DNA of 64,000 nt from Candidatus Poribacteria bacterium (GCA_022821725.1 JAJEDB010000126.1:51425-115424); one strand, 5' to 3'; shown: positions 19,830-28,342, numbered from the stretch's first letter. Made by a program: numbers and translations. The notes: generated by a model not told the origin, from the letters alone.

Positions 19830-19858
19830 ATGTATATTACAATCGAATAAACGAACGG

Positions 19859-20014
19859 TTCAGGTGCCGAATTACGGAGAATAGGGAAGCGCGGTGAGAA
19901 TCCGCCACGGCCCCGCCACTGTGAACGATCGCAAGTATCCGCTGAAAACACCACTGTCAAACAATTGATGGGAAGGTCCAGCGGAAGGATCGGAAGTCAG
20001 GAGACCTGCCTGAA
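19859..20014 (+). ncRNA. Cobalamin (B12) riboswitch
   Basis: Recognised from its conserved blocks: GGGAAGCGCGGTGAGAATCC at 19884-19903 followed by GCCACGGCCCCGCCACTGTG, and the B12 box AGTCAGGAGACCTGCC at 19995-20010. P1 closes with TTCAGG (19859-19864) and CCTGAA (20009-20014). Downstream there is an intrinsic terminator just before the first gene, so high adenosylcobalamin (or related cobamide) should stop transcription. It controls genes for exported proteins at 20.2-25.4 kb. Confidence 0.95.
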
Positions 20015-20156
20015 TTGTGTTTCACGTATCTGCTTTCGCGGGAAAGCGGTGGAACGGAACACAGTATCCTGTCAAACCCAAATAGAAATTCCCACATAAG
20101 ATATGGAATTCTCTCACACAGTTACAGGATATGCTTTACACAGAGCGTCGCTTCCT

Positions 20157-20189
20157 CCCCTGTCTTTCCAGTGAAAGTAGGGGTTTTTT
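20157..20189 (+). terminator. Intrinsic terminator, riboswitch expression platform
   Basis: CCCCT (20157-20161) with AGGGG (20179-20183) and CTTTC (20164-20168) with GAAAG (20173-20177) form one stem, followed by TTTTTT (20184-20189), 21 bp before the ATG at 20211. Between aptamer and terminator lie possible antiterminator parts: GCTTTCgcggGAAAGC near 20030-20046 and ATCCTGT / ACAGGAT arms near 20066 and 20124. Confidence 0.85.
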
Positions 20190-20210
20190 GTTTCATTACG
20201 GAGGTCTTTA

Positions 20211-21566
20211 ATGAACAAAGTTGTAGCGGCGCGGCTCGCACGCGCGTCTAAAAAAGTCGCTCGGCGGCACTTCTTGTGTTATTCACTCCTACTTATCGGT
20301 GCGATCCTTTTCACACGCCTCGTGAGTCCTACCTTTGGACAAACAGAGGACCCAAACGCGGCGGTCGTCATAAATGCCCTAACGCATCCCGATCTGGGCA
20401 TTGTCGCCTCACTCTCACTCATCAATCTGACGGAGCCCAATGAGAGACGGGCTGTTGACAATGAAATACTCCGTGTCGGCTTTGATCCGATATTGCGGCG
20501 ACGGGCAATTGGTCTATCTATTCACGGGCATCTCGCCTATGTCACGAGTTTCAACTTACCCATTGCTGGCGAACCCAGTTCCGGCGACAACATCTATATT
20601 ATTAACTTGGAAGATCGAGAGTTTGTTGGCGAAATTCCAATCCAAGCGGGCACAACCCCGCAGCAGGTCGCCTTGGTCAGTGATCAGAAGCTATACGTCA
20701 CCTGTGCCGCGACGCATGAGGTACACGTCGTTGACATCGACAATCGCAATGTGACAAAGGTCCTCACCGGCTCCTTCAACAAACCGACCGGTATCACACT
20801 CCTCAACGGCAAAGCCTACGTCACGAACCCCGCATGGGAATGGGATCCGGTCGCACGGAAAACGACCTATTACGAGAGCACTGTCGTAGTGATTGATACG
20901 CAGACAGATATCATATTGAAATCCATTCCGGTGCCGACAAATGCAGGGGCGATCCTCAACGATGGCGAATTCACCGTCATTGTTAAAACAACGGGCAATT
21001 ACAATGATATATCGGGACATCTCGTTCTGATTGACGCAACTACCGATGAGATTATCGAAACAGTTAAGCTCGGTTTCGCACCGGGTGCCTCCGCCCTTAA
21101 TTCAGAAAAACAGTTGTTTATCCAAGGCAGTTGGCAAAACCCCGGTTTGCTCATCTACGATATCGCAGCACAAAACTGGATCCGTGACGAAGATGACATG
21201 ATCACCGACTTCAGTAACGATCCAGATACTTCTATCAGTGGTGGATTGACTTTTGCCCCGAATGGAAATCTCTATATTACGCAACCCGATTGGTCAGGCG
21301 GCGGACAGGATTTCGTTCGCGTCATGGATATAGCTGATGCATCTCTCCTGCGATCCTACCGCGTTGGAACCGGTGCTAATAATTTGGGAATCGCAACGAT
21401 TACACCGCGACGCCAAGACATCAACAATGACGGGTTCATCAACATGAAAGATATGATAATCGCCGGTCGGTTTCTCGGCGACGAAGGTCCCGGAATACGT
21501 GCCGATGTCAATGGAGACCAGGTGGTTAATATCCTTGACCTGGTGCTGATCGGTCAAGAACGCTAA
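20211..21566 (+). CDS. Exported YncE/BtuG-like beta-propeller protein with C-terminal dockerin
   Basis: 451 residues, first gene behind the B12 riboswitch. N-terminal signal peptide with a basic start (RLARASKKVARR) and hydrophobic core, cut probably near TFGQ. Residues about 60-395 show repeated propeller strands with NIYIINLEDREFVGEIP, KLYVTCAATHEVHVVDIDN, KAYVTNP and VVVIDTQTDIILKSIPV, as in YncE-type seven-bladed propellers. The C-terminus has two dockerin calcium loops, DINNDGFINMKD and DVNGDQVVNILD. Bacteroidetes BtuG, a surface propeller that binds B12 very tightly, is the functional analogy; orthology is not shown. ATG 20211 has ACGGAGGTCTTTA upstream. Confidence 0.82.
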   Translation: MNKVVAARLARASKKVARRHFLCYSLLLIGAILFTRLVSPTFGQTEDPNAAVVINALTHPDLGIVASLSLINLTEPNERRAVDNEILRVGFDPILRRRAIGLSIHGHLAYVTSFNLPIAGEPSSGDNIYIINLEDREFVGEIPIQAGTTPQQVALVSDQKLYVTCAATHEVHVVDIDNRNVTKVLTGSFNKPTGITLLNGKAYVTNPAWEWDPVARKTTYYESTVVVIDTQTDIILKSIPVPTNAGAILNDGEFTVIVKTTGNYNDISGHLVLIDATTDEIIETVKLGFAPGASALNSEKQLFIQGSWQNPGLLIYDIAAQNWIRDEDDMITDFSNDPDTSISGGLTFAPNGNLYITQPDWSGGGQDFVRVMDIADASLLRSYRVGTGANNLGIATITPRRQDINNDGFINMKDMIIAGRFLGDEGPGIRADVNGDQVVNILDLVLIGQER

Positions 21567-21599
21567 CCTATCATGCGTAGGCGAGGTTTCTAATGATCA

Positions 21600-21680
21600 T
21601 CGGTCATTGGTTATCGGTTATCGGAAGAATAATCGTCAGCCGTCAGCAATCAACTGAAAACCGATTGCTGACGGCTGATG
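21600..21680 (+). repeat. AACTGATAACTG-type hairpin element
   Basis: CATTGGTTATCGGTTATCGG followed by a perfect 15-bp stem CAGCCGTCAGCAATC (21637-21651) / GATTGCTGACGGCTG (21663-21677) around AACTGAAAACC. It lies between the two first riboswitch-operon genes and abuts the next start codon; no U-run. Confidence 0.65.
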
Positions 21681-21688
21681 GCTATAAA

Positions 21689-23608
21689 ATGGCGCAGATC
21701 TTATGGGTCCTGCCGCTGCTCCTTTCTTTGCTCAGTTGCGCTGCAACCCCCAAAGAGGAACCGATCTCATGGAAGGTCACGTTTTTTTCATTGGGGGCAC
21801 AGGTGCAATTTGAAACGACAGCACCGATACAACGCCTCAGTGCCTTTAATCCTGACAATGTGAAGGTCGCGCAACTCAACTTTCCTGTGCCGCCTCGGCA
21901 GACGGAATCCCTTTATTTTCAATGGAACGAAGCCGAGACCTATCGGTTTGAGGCGACCTTGACCACTGGGGATATTATCGTTCAAAATGTGACGGCACCG
22001 CGGACATACACACAGGGGAATTTAGAGATCGCTCTTCCTTATGGTGCCGCAATTGAATCCGATTTGGATAAGGCATCAGGAAACGATCAGAAGGCACTCG
22101 TTTTGCATGACAGTGAAATGACTGCCACAGTCCTTGTCACAAACGGAAATGTCCCCACGACCTTTGATCTGGAACTTTGTCTACCATCAACTGTAGCAGC
22201 CCTTCGCTTGCCAGCAGATTGGAAGACAGAAACAATAGCGGGAAAAACGTGCCTCTCTACTGCCAGTAGACTGAGTGTCGCATCGGAGGTGTGGTATCGT
22301 GAATTAGTGTTGAAAACATCCGCGGCAAACCCCTTGGATAGACAAGAGATTTCAGGCACTGTCCGTTTCACAACAGACGCAGGACAGATATGGGAACAAC
22401 AAGCGACTGTGCAACTGCGGATCGCAACTGTTTCTGAGATCGCTGAACACCTCTCCATCGAATCCATTGAGATGCCTACAGACGCAACGGGGACGGTGGA
22501 TCCGAAGCAGCGAGAAGATACCATCTACTATCCACGACCCTTATTCAGTTGGCTCCGAACCGCACAGACCAATGCGTTCGAGCCAACAACTTATCAGGCG
22601 GTCCGCCTCCACAACGAGGGTGAAGAAACAATCCACGTGGTTGTGTCTTCAACCAACACGGATACGAAAAGTGGCGAAACTATCTCCTTCCTCGCGCCGC
22701 CAGAGACAACGAACGGTGGGATGAATCGGAGTGTAGCGTTCGCGAGTCTACCGGGGGGCACGGTTACAGAAATTCCGTTGCCTATCTATTTTCACCCCGT
22801 CTATTTAAGCCAGGGGAAGATAGAACAGGCGGTCCCTGGGGAGTATGAACGGACCGTTACGGTAAAGGTCTGGGGAAGCGACGCGACGATTCTTCGTGAA
22901 CAACGTCCATTGCACTTAATCGTTCCAAACCAACAAGCGTTGCTCGTGAGTCTATTGGCAATCATCAGCAGTTGCATCGGTTTCCTAATTGTCTTGCGGT
23001 TCCACGAGCGGCTTTTCGCAGGTTTCACAACAAAGCATCTCATTGTGATTGCCTTGTTCAGCACAACGGTTTTCGTGGCAGTGATGGTTCCCTCAACACT
23101 GTTCCTTAATTTAATCCGCGCCATTTTAGGTCCAGTCTCTGTCCTACTGACCGGCTTAATCAACGAGACACTCTACTACGCTTTACTGACAGCACTGCTC
23201 ATTTACATCACTGGGGACCCCAAAAACGCTGATACGACCAAGCATGTCCGCGCGAAAGGAAGTGGTATCATCTTGCTTGCCTCTGCGGTGCGCCTGCTTC
23301 TCGGTGGTGTAACGTTTGGGCTTTTCACACCGATGGCAATCGTCTATACCGGCACAAGTGTCCTCTTATTGGAAACGGGATTTTTACTGGTGCGGAGTCG
23401 CAATTTACTGGCGTGGGCAGTCGTATTGGGCATCTGCGACGCACTCTCTGTTTATGTCGATTTTCAACTTTCTATACTTTTCTATCGGCTTTTCTACGCC
23501 GATTGGTATATCGTTCTCCGAATTTTAATAGAGGGGTTCGTCTATACATTCATTGGTGTCCTTCTCGGCGCGCGGTTGGGGAGAGGTTTATGGCGGGTGG
23601 CAGAATAG
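21689..23608 (+). CDS. Lipoprotein fused to an ECF-S-like membrane domain
   Basis: About 639 residues. ATG 21689 chosen because it gives a lipoprotein signal, MAQILWVLPLLLSLLSC, lipobox LLSC with Cys17; the frame is open back to 21593 but that part is repeat. Residues about 18-410 are a soluble beta-rich exported region without a family I recognise. One transmembrane helix (about 415-440) precedes five or six more (450-635): VIALFSTTVFVAVMV, GPVSVLLTGLINETLYYALL, ILLASAVRLLLGGVTFGLFT and the C-terminal GFVYTFIGVLLGARLG. Helix number, the GP-loop and the Gly-rich last helix resemble the substrate-binding S component of ECF vitamin transporters. With the B12 riboswitch, a cobalamin importer is a fair inference. 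Confidence 0.6.
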   Translation: MAQILWVLPLLLSLLSCAATPKEEPISWKVTFFSLGAQVQFETTAPIQRLSAFNPDNVKVAQLNFPVPPRQTESLYFQWNEAETYRFEATLTTGDIIVQNVTAPRTYTQGNLEIALPYGAAIESDLDKASGNDQKALVLHDSEMTATVLVTNGNVPTTFDLELCLPSTVAALRLPADWKTETIAGKTCLSTASRLSVASEVWYRELVLKTSAANPLDRQEISGTVRFTTDAGQIWEQQATVQLRIATVSEIAEHLSIESIEMPTDATGTVDPKQREDTIYYPRPLFSWLRTAQTNAFEPTTYQAVRLHNEGEETIHVVVSSTNTDTKSGETISFLAPPETTNGGMNRSVAFASLPGGTVTEIPLPIYFHPVYLSQGKIEQAVPGEYERTVTVKVWGSDATILREQRPLHLIVPNQQALLVSLLAIISSCIGFLIVLRFHERLFAGFTTKHLIVIALFSTTVFVAVMVPSTLFLNLIRAILGPVSVLLTGLINETLYYALLTALLIYITGDPKNADTTKHVRAKGSGIILLASAVRLLLGGVTFGLFTPMAIVYTGTSVLLLETGFLLVRSRNLLAWAVVLGICDALSVYVDFQLSILFYRLFYADWYIVLRILIEGFVYTFIGVLLGARLGRGLWRVAE

Positions 23609-23686
23609 TTTTTTAATTATACCTTGCGGATAAGTGGTGTGCTCTGTAACTTGAAAACTTACAATACAAACACAAGGAATGTCATA

Positions 23687-25402
23687 ATGAAACAAATTCA
23701 ATTTTTAAGTCTACTTTGGCTGATTATTACCTTACCGTTTAACGTCGCAACAGCGGATATGAGCGTCACTTGGGTCCGGACAGGCGTGGTATTTGAAACC
23801 AAACACGGCGTAACGCTTGAAACGGAACACAAAAATGGTGTTGAAAGCGAAATCGGCATCGCATGGGAGACGAGTGGTGCATCCCACGACTTAGCCGAAA
23901 CATCTGCAATCCACAGACTTGATGCAAACCGTGTTTTTTTTCAATTGGCATGGCAACCGAACCAAAATTACCAATTTTATTTGAATGATAACGAAACAAC
24001 GGCAACGTCACCACTGAAACCTGAACCGTATCTCATCCGCACGGTTGAATTAGATGAACTTTTATCGCTGATGGAAAACCTTCGACAGCCCGCGAAACCC
24101 ACAGCACTTGCCTTAGGACACGGGGATACCCCGCCATTGGCAATTGCAACCGATAGCGGACACCTCGCCGTCCTCCAACCGTTGACTGGTGAAATTCTCT
24201 GGAAAACTCGCATCTCGGAGGGCTACGTGAGACGGATGGCGTTCAGTCCTGATAACACACAACTCTACATTGGTGAGCAAGCGGCAGATGGATTTATCTA
24301 CTGCTACGATCTAACCACCGATAAACCGACGCTTCGTTGGAAATACCGCACTGCCGATGACATCGAGACCTCCACGCCGAGTAATCCTGACAGCGTCTAC
24401 GCCTGGGTAAGTTACCCCGGTCAATCGCGTATACAAGCGTTGGCGAATGGAGACCTGTTGGTGGCGAGCGTGCACTCGTGGACAGAGAATAACACCCCCC
24501 TTAAGAAATCCCAACTCTACAGATTCAATGGGGGGACGGGAGATATTATCTGGAAATGGCCCCGTGAAGGCGCGATACCGAAAATAATACGCTGGTTTGA
24601 CATAAGTGCTGACGGAAAAACACTCGCACTCCTAACGGATAGTGGGCATAATTTGCAAGGGAGTGCGACGGATGAAAACGATGCTGGTAACGGAAAACTC
24701 ACTGTTCTCAACGCCGAAGATGGAACAGAAAAGTGGCACACGGATATTGAACCGTTGCGCGACTATTTCGCACAAGTCACGTTCTGGCGTGGGGTTAGCA
24801 TGTCTCCCGATGGTAGGTTTATTAACGTAGCAACGGACGATGGGCGTGCCTTTATCTTTGACGTGAATAAGTCGGAACCGATCTGGCAGGAAAACTTGGC
24901 GACTCCCCTGGAGGTAAGTGGCATCCCTATCATCGCAACCACTGGCACAATCGGTGCGACAGATGCCGCAGCACTCTTTGTTACAGGGGATACCTACATC
25001 CCATATCATCTTCGGAAGGGGGCACAAAAGCCATCAGCGGGACATCCCAACGGCATGACGTTGTTTGCCTATTCGTGGGGTGGTGAAAAGAGTTGGCAAT
25101 GGAAACTTGAGAATATGCCACAAGGTTTACGCATTGACACGAAGGATCGTTATGCCGTGCTATCGGTTTCCAAGCGCGCGCAGGACCCGAATGAGAGTCT
25201 GCATGGCGTGTCGGTGTTTGATCTAACAGCAGAGGGTAGCGGCTTGGCGAAATATCTGTACACCTACCGCACAGAGGGACAACTTCCTTACGACACACTC
25301 GCGATAAGTGAAGCCGGTGCGCTGATCGTTGTCGTTGAGGTTCCGATCGCAATGTCAGACGAAACCGTCCGTGGAAAGAATCGGGTGCATGTGCTGTATT
25401 GA
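23687..25402 (+). CDS. Exported PQQ/WD-like beta-propeller protein
   Basis: About 571 residues, last gene of the riboswitch operon. ATG 23687 has CAAGGAATGTCATA before it and gives a clean signal peptide (KQIQFLSLLWLIITLPF, cleavage near ATA-D); the frame is open further upstream to 23624. After a beta domain (25-120) come PQQ-type blades: GHLAVLQPLTGEILWKTRI, IYCYDLTTDKPTLRWKY, LYRFNGGTGDIIWKWP, LTVLNAEDGTEKWHTDI and AFIFDVNKSEPIWQENL. No catalytic PQQ dehydrogenase residues are evident, so a binding or scaffold role is more likely. Confidence 0.75.
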   Translation: MKQIQFLSLLWLIITLPFNVATADMSVTWVRTGVVFETKHGVTLETEHKNGVESEIGIAWETSGASHDLAETSAIHRLDANRVFFQLAWQPNQNYQFYLNDNETTATSPLKPEPYLIRTVELDELLSLMENLRQPAKPTALALGHGDTPPLAIATDSGHLAVLQPLTGEILWKTRISEGYVRRMAFSPDNTQLYIGEQAADGFIYCYDLTTDKPTLRWKYRTADDIETSTPSNPDSVYAWVSYPGQSRIQALANGDLLVASVHSWTENNTPLKKSQLYRFNGGTGDIIWKWPREGAIPKIIRWFDISADGKTLALLTDSGHNLQGSATDENDAGNGKLTVLNAEDGTEKWHTDIEPLRDYFAQVTFWRGVSMSPDGRFINVATDDGRAFIFDVNKSEPIWQENLATPLEVSGIPIIATTGTIGATDAAALFVTGDTYIPYHLRKGAQKPSAGHPNGMTLFAYSWGGEKSWQWKLENMPQGLRIDTKDRYAVLSVSKRAQDPNESLHGVSVFDLTAEGSGLAKYLYTYRTEGQLPYDTLAISEAGALIVVVEVPIAMSDETVRGKNRVHVLY

Positions 25403-25425
25403 TTCTCTGGGCGCGAAAATGAGAC

Positions 25426-25455
25426 TTGACAGATACCATTGCTCCATTGTATACT
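25426..25455 (+). promoter_or_regulatory. Sigma-70 promoter for the AlbA_2 regulator
   Basis: TTGACA (25426-25431), 18-bp spacer, TATACT (25450-25455), about 60 bp before ATG 25517. This shows the next gene is transcribed separately from the riboswitch operon. Confidence 0.65.
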
Positions 25456-25516
25456 TTATGGTAAGCGGTAAGAAGGAGACACCCGCGCTCCTACGGACAA
25501 TCTAACGGGAAAAACA

Positions 25517-26722
25517 ATGTCACATTTTACAGACGAAGAACTATTGGAAATCATCGAAACTGGTGAATCTGACATTGTTGAATTTAAGGAATCTTTATCC
25601 GGGAGTGCACCGGAAAGCATTAGACAGGCAATCTGTGCCTTTGCCAACGACCTACCAGACCATAGAAGACCGGGGCTTGTTCTTATAGGTGTCAAAGACG
25701 ATACGACCCTCGGAACTACATCGATTACGAACGAGTTGTTGCGTCGATTGGCGGATATGAAAACTGATGGGAATATCGTCCCTCCGCCATCGTTGACAGT
25801 GGAAAAGCGGATGCTACAGGGCAAGGAAATTGCCCTCGTCATGGTGCAACCCTCCAATTCACCCCCGATCCGATGCCGAGGGGCGATCCATATCCGAATT
25901 GGACCCCGTCGAGGTATCGCTACCGCACAAGACGAACGAATCCTCAACGAAAAACGCAGATATGGGGACCGCCCGTTTGACCTCTATCCGATCCCTTCGA
26001 CCGGGATTTCCGATCTTAACCTCGCCCTGTTCAGTTATGAATATTTACCTAAGGCCTTCTCTGCAGAAATATTGGATGCCAATGATCGGAGTCTAAATGA
26101 GCAGCTTGCAGCAACAAAGATGATTACTGCTGCTGACGACCCGACTGCAACTGTGCTCGGAATCCTCTCAATTGGGAAGACACCACAGGACTTCCTGCCT
26201 GGGGCTTACGTGCAATTCCTTAGAATTGATGGCAATGAATTCACGGATGACATTATTGACAGTTTGGAAATCCGGGGTGCCATTCCCGACCAGATTCGTC
26301 GCTTAGACGATAAGTTAGTCGCACATAATCGCATCGCAGTTGACATCACATCTGGGCCTCTTGAGAAACGAACAGCCCTGTATCCAATAGAAGCCGTGCA
26401 ACAGATTACCCGAAATGCCATTATGCACAGGACCTACGATGGAACGAATGCCCCGGTCCGTGTGTATTGGTTCAATAACCGGATTGAGATTTTAAATCCG
26501 GGGGGTGTATTTGGTGAGATAACGTCTGAAAATTTCGGGGAGTCAGGGCTTACCGACTATCGGAATCCCAATTTGGCGGACGTAATGCGGACTTTTGGAT
26601 TCGTGCAGCGGTTCGGCATCGGCATACCGATCGCGCGGAGGTTATTGGCACAGGCAGAACACCCGAAACCGCAATTTAAAATCGATAACACTCATGCGCG
26701 AGTGACAATATATACGCGGTAA
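25517..26722 (+). CDS. AlbA_2 (Schlafen-like) / HATPase_c_4 regulator
   Basis: 401 residues. The N-terminal AlbA_2 domain (1-120) shows ESDIVEFKESLSG, AICAFANDLP, GLVLIGVKDD and the RIGPRRGIAT end typical of the family. The C-terminal half has the HATPase_c_4 pattern AVQQITRNAIMHRTY, NRIEILNPGGVFGEI and NPNLADVMRTFGFVQRFGIG. Such proteins are annotated as putative transcriptional regulators or RecG-like; no activity can be stated. Own promoter upstream; ends convergent to the small ORF pair at 26.9-27.3 kb with a hairpin between. Confidence 0.85.
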   Translation: MSHFTDEELLEIIETGESDIVEFKESLSGSAPESIRQAICAFANDLPDHRRPGLVLIGVKDDTTLGTTSITNELLRRLADMKTDGNIVPPPSLTVEKRMLQGKEIALVMVQPSNSPPIRCRGAIHIRIGPRRGIATAQDERILNEKRRYGDRPFDLYPIPSTGISDLNLALFSYEYLPKAFSAEILDANDRSLNEQLAATKMITAADDPTATVLGILSIGKTPQDFLPGAYVQFLRIDGNEFTDDIIDSLEIRGAIPDQIRRLDDKLVAHNRIAVDITSGPLEKRTALYPIEAVQQITRNAIMHRTYDGTNAPVRVYWFNNRIEILNPGGVFGEITSENFGESGLTDYRNPNLADVMRTFGFVQRFGIGIPIARRLLAQAEHPKPQFKIDNTHARVTIYTR

Positions 26723-26805
26723 TCTGTCGTGTTATTAATTGCAGTATAACGATTGCTATACATAATTCCCGTTTTGGCGAGAGATGAAGCAACACCAAAA
26801 AGTAT

Positions 26806-26833
26806 AGGGGAACAACAACCCTGTTGTTCCCCT
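26806..26833. terminator. Bidirectional hairpin between convergent genes
   Basis: Perfect 12-bp stem AGGGGAACAACA (26806-26817) / TGTTGTTCCCCT (26822-26833) with loop ACCC. On the minus strand a TTTTT run lies a few bases after it, so it can end the 27.1 kb transcript; on the plus strand there is no U-run. Confidence 0.7.
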
Positions 26834-26884
26834 GATCGCAACTTCAAAACACTATACGAAAATCCTGAAAACGACTACGCCTGT

Positions 26885-27082
26885 TTACTGTGACACCGCA
26901 TTCTGAGCAACCGCGTTTTGCGTCGATACAATCACACCTTGCAGTGCCTGAAAATAACTCATTTCAGCCATCTTGATTGCGTGTGTATCTCCGCTTGCGC
27001 GTGCCCGTCTGAGTGCCTCCCAACTCAATGCCAGCATCCGGTTCGTTTGCTCTAAAATTCGCCAATCCGTATTTGAAATCAT
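26885..27082 (-). CDS. Small helical protein of unknown function
   Basis: 65 residues, 18 bp downstream of the ribbon-helix-helix gene and so probably its operon partner. The sequence is almost all helix-forming (ILEQTNRMLALSWEALRRAR, then HAIKMAEMSYFQALQGVIV) with a polar, repetitive end (QNAVAQNAVSQ). GGGGGATTCC before ATG 27080-27082 is a usable ribosome-binding site. No family recognised; it does not look like a known toxin. Confidence 0.5.
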   Translation of the reverse strand: MISNTDWRILEQTNRMLALSWEALRRARASGDTHAIKMAEMSYFQALQGVIVSTQNAVAQNAVSQ

Positions 27083-27100
27083 GGAATCCCCCGAATTTTT

Positions 27101-27340
27101 TTACGCTATCGGCGGTTTATTGTTCCGCTCAAACAGCGCATTCAACGCCTCACGCAGCAGGTCTTGGATACTCGTGTCCCTCTCAATCGCGAGCATTTTC
27201 AACTGCCGATGCACAGCCTTGTCGAAATGCCCAGAAATCATCTTTTTGCCCTGACGGGATGGCGGCACCAGTGGATTCGGTTTCGGTGTCGTCTCAACGG
27301 CACCCCCACCCTCGCCTGAGAGAATTGCTACTGTTTTCAT
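27101..27340 (-). CDS. Ribbon-helix-helix DNA-binding protein
   Basis: 79 residues from the ATG at 27338-27340, which has GGAGG upstream; the frame extends 12 codons further but into the operator. The C-terminal half, SGHFDKAVHRQLKMLAIERD followed by TSIQDLLREALNALF, is a ParG/CopG-like ribbon-helix-helix. The N-terminus is flexible and proline-rich. Palindromic ACATGT sites directly upstream suggest that it represses its own promoter. Could be an antitoxin or plasmid-type partition regulator, but no ParA or toxin is adjacent. Confidence 0.7.
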   Translation of the reverse strand: MKTVAILSGEGGGAVETTPKPNPLVPPSRQGKKMISGHFDKAVHRQLKMLAIERDTSIQDLLREALNALFERNNKPPIA

Positions 27341-27356
27341 AGATATATGCCTCCAT

Positions 27357-27386
27357 ACATGTCCACATACAAACATGTATACATGT
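27357..27386 (-). promoter_or_regulatory. Palindromic operator for the ribbon-helix-helix gene
   Basis: ACATGT at 27357-27362 and a perfect 14-bp palindrome ACATGTATACATGT at 27373-27386, 17-46 bp before the start codon. Repeated short palindromes are the normal target of ribbon-helix-helix repressors. Confidence 0.55.
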
Positions 27387-27449
27387 ATGAAAGTATATTA
27401 CGTTAGTTTTAAAAATCAGTTTCAGGGGCGTGAAAATTTTCTCGATTTA

Positions 27450-27478
27450 TTGACAACGACTCCGAAATCTGCTATACT
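27450..27478 (+). promoter_or_regulatory. Sigma-70 promoter for the 27.6 kb lipoprotein
   Basis: TTGACA (27450-27455), 17-bp spacer, TATACT (27473-27478), close to consensus, about 77 bp upstream of ATG 27555. Confidence 0.7.
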
Positions 27479-27554
27479 ATAGTAGGTTGCTCTGGTATAA
27501 TGCAGCAGGAAACGCTACCCTGTATACGCACGTCTATCACAAGGAGAGGCACCG

Positions 27555-28262
27555 ATGAAAACTTGGATTCTCTTTGGTATCTGTGCATTGATGCCGATTC
27601 AAACGGATCGAATAAGTGTAAAAATTCTAATGTCACTCAGTATCCCGATTCTAATATTCACGGGTTGCACCTCCGCGAAATATCAGCAGATGCAGAACGA
27701 GCGTGACCTCCGTCGTGAGGCATACGAGGATGCCCAACGGAAAGATACATCTAAACGCAGCCGAGACTTTTTATCGGACGATATGCTCGGTAAATGGCGG
27801 TTTCTTGAACTCGTCGTCGAGGAACGCGGTGGGAGCGAAGACCTTCTGAAAGTGAAAGCTGCACGCGCCGCCCGTAGGCTTAAAGGACTTACACTTCGAT
27901 TTTGGAAAAGCGGCGAGGCCGCTTATAATTACCAGATCGAAAAGATGATGACGAAGACCCATGGAACATACACAACAAGGACAGTCCATAGGGAGGATAA
28001 ACCGAAAAGTGGTAGGATCCATTTCTATCCAATTTCCGGGACCAAGATATCGGATCTCTTATTCAATTTCGCAAAGGGCATTCCGCAACAGATACTTTTA
28101 AGTGATGGAGAAACCTTTTCCACAATACTAAAGATAGACATACCAAGTATCTCAATGAAAGAGGGGCAGATGGATTTGACTTTAGATCTCGGTATGATAT
28201 TAGCACCTCATGGATGGCTCCACCGTGGGAACATCCGCTGTTCATTCGAGCGGATTGAATAG
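27555..28262 (+). CDS. Putative lipoprotein of unknown function
   Basis: 235 residues. ATG 27555 has ACAAGGAGAGGCACCG upstream. Two hydrophobic stretches lie at the N-terminus; the second, MSLSIPILIFTGC, ends in a lipobox-like FTGC near residue 40, so either the true signal begins at the internal Met or the protein has a long n-region. After a charged helix (QNERDLRREAYEDAQRKD) the rest shows DMLGKWRFLELVVEE, LTLRFWKSGEAAYNYQI and SDLLFNFAKG, a beta-rich lipocalin-like pattern of unknown family. It precedes the CotH-ankyrin gene by 80 bp. Confidence 0.6.
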   Translation: MKTWILFGICALMPIQTDRISVKILMSLSIPILIFTGCTSAKYQQMQNERDLRREAYEDAQRKDTSKRSRDFLSDDMLGKWRFLELVVEERGGSEDLLKVKAARAARRLKGLTLRFWKSGEAAYNYQIEKMMTKTHGTYTTRTVHREDKPKSGRIHFYPISGTKISDLLFNFAKGIPQQILLSDGETFSTILKIDIPSISMKEGQMDLTLDLGMILAPHGWLHRGNIRCSFERIE

Positions 28263-28342
28263 TTTGTGCCATTCTGCTACACAAACTATAGTAAAGTTTA
28301 AAATTAAAGATACATATAAAAAATATGAAAATAGGTGAAAAA

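Noticed and set aside
27101..27340. N-terminus of the RHH protein (MKTVAILSGEGGG) looks like a ParA Walker A start
   Set aside because: The essential lysine and threonine of GGVGKTT are absent and the rest is RHH; probably coincidence or a distant fossil.
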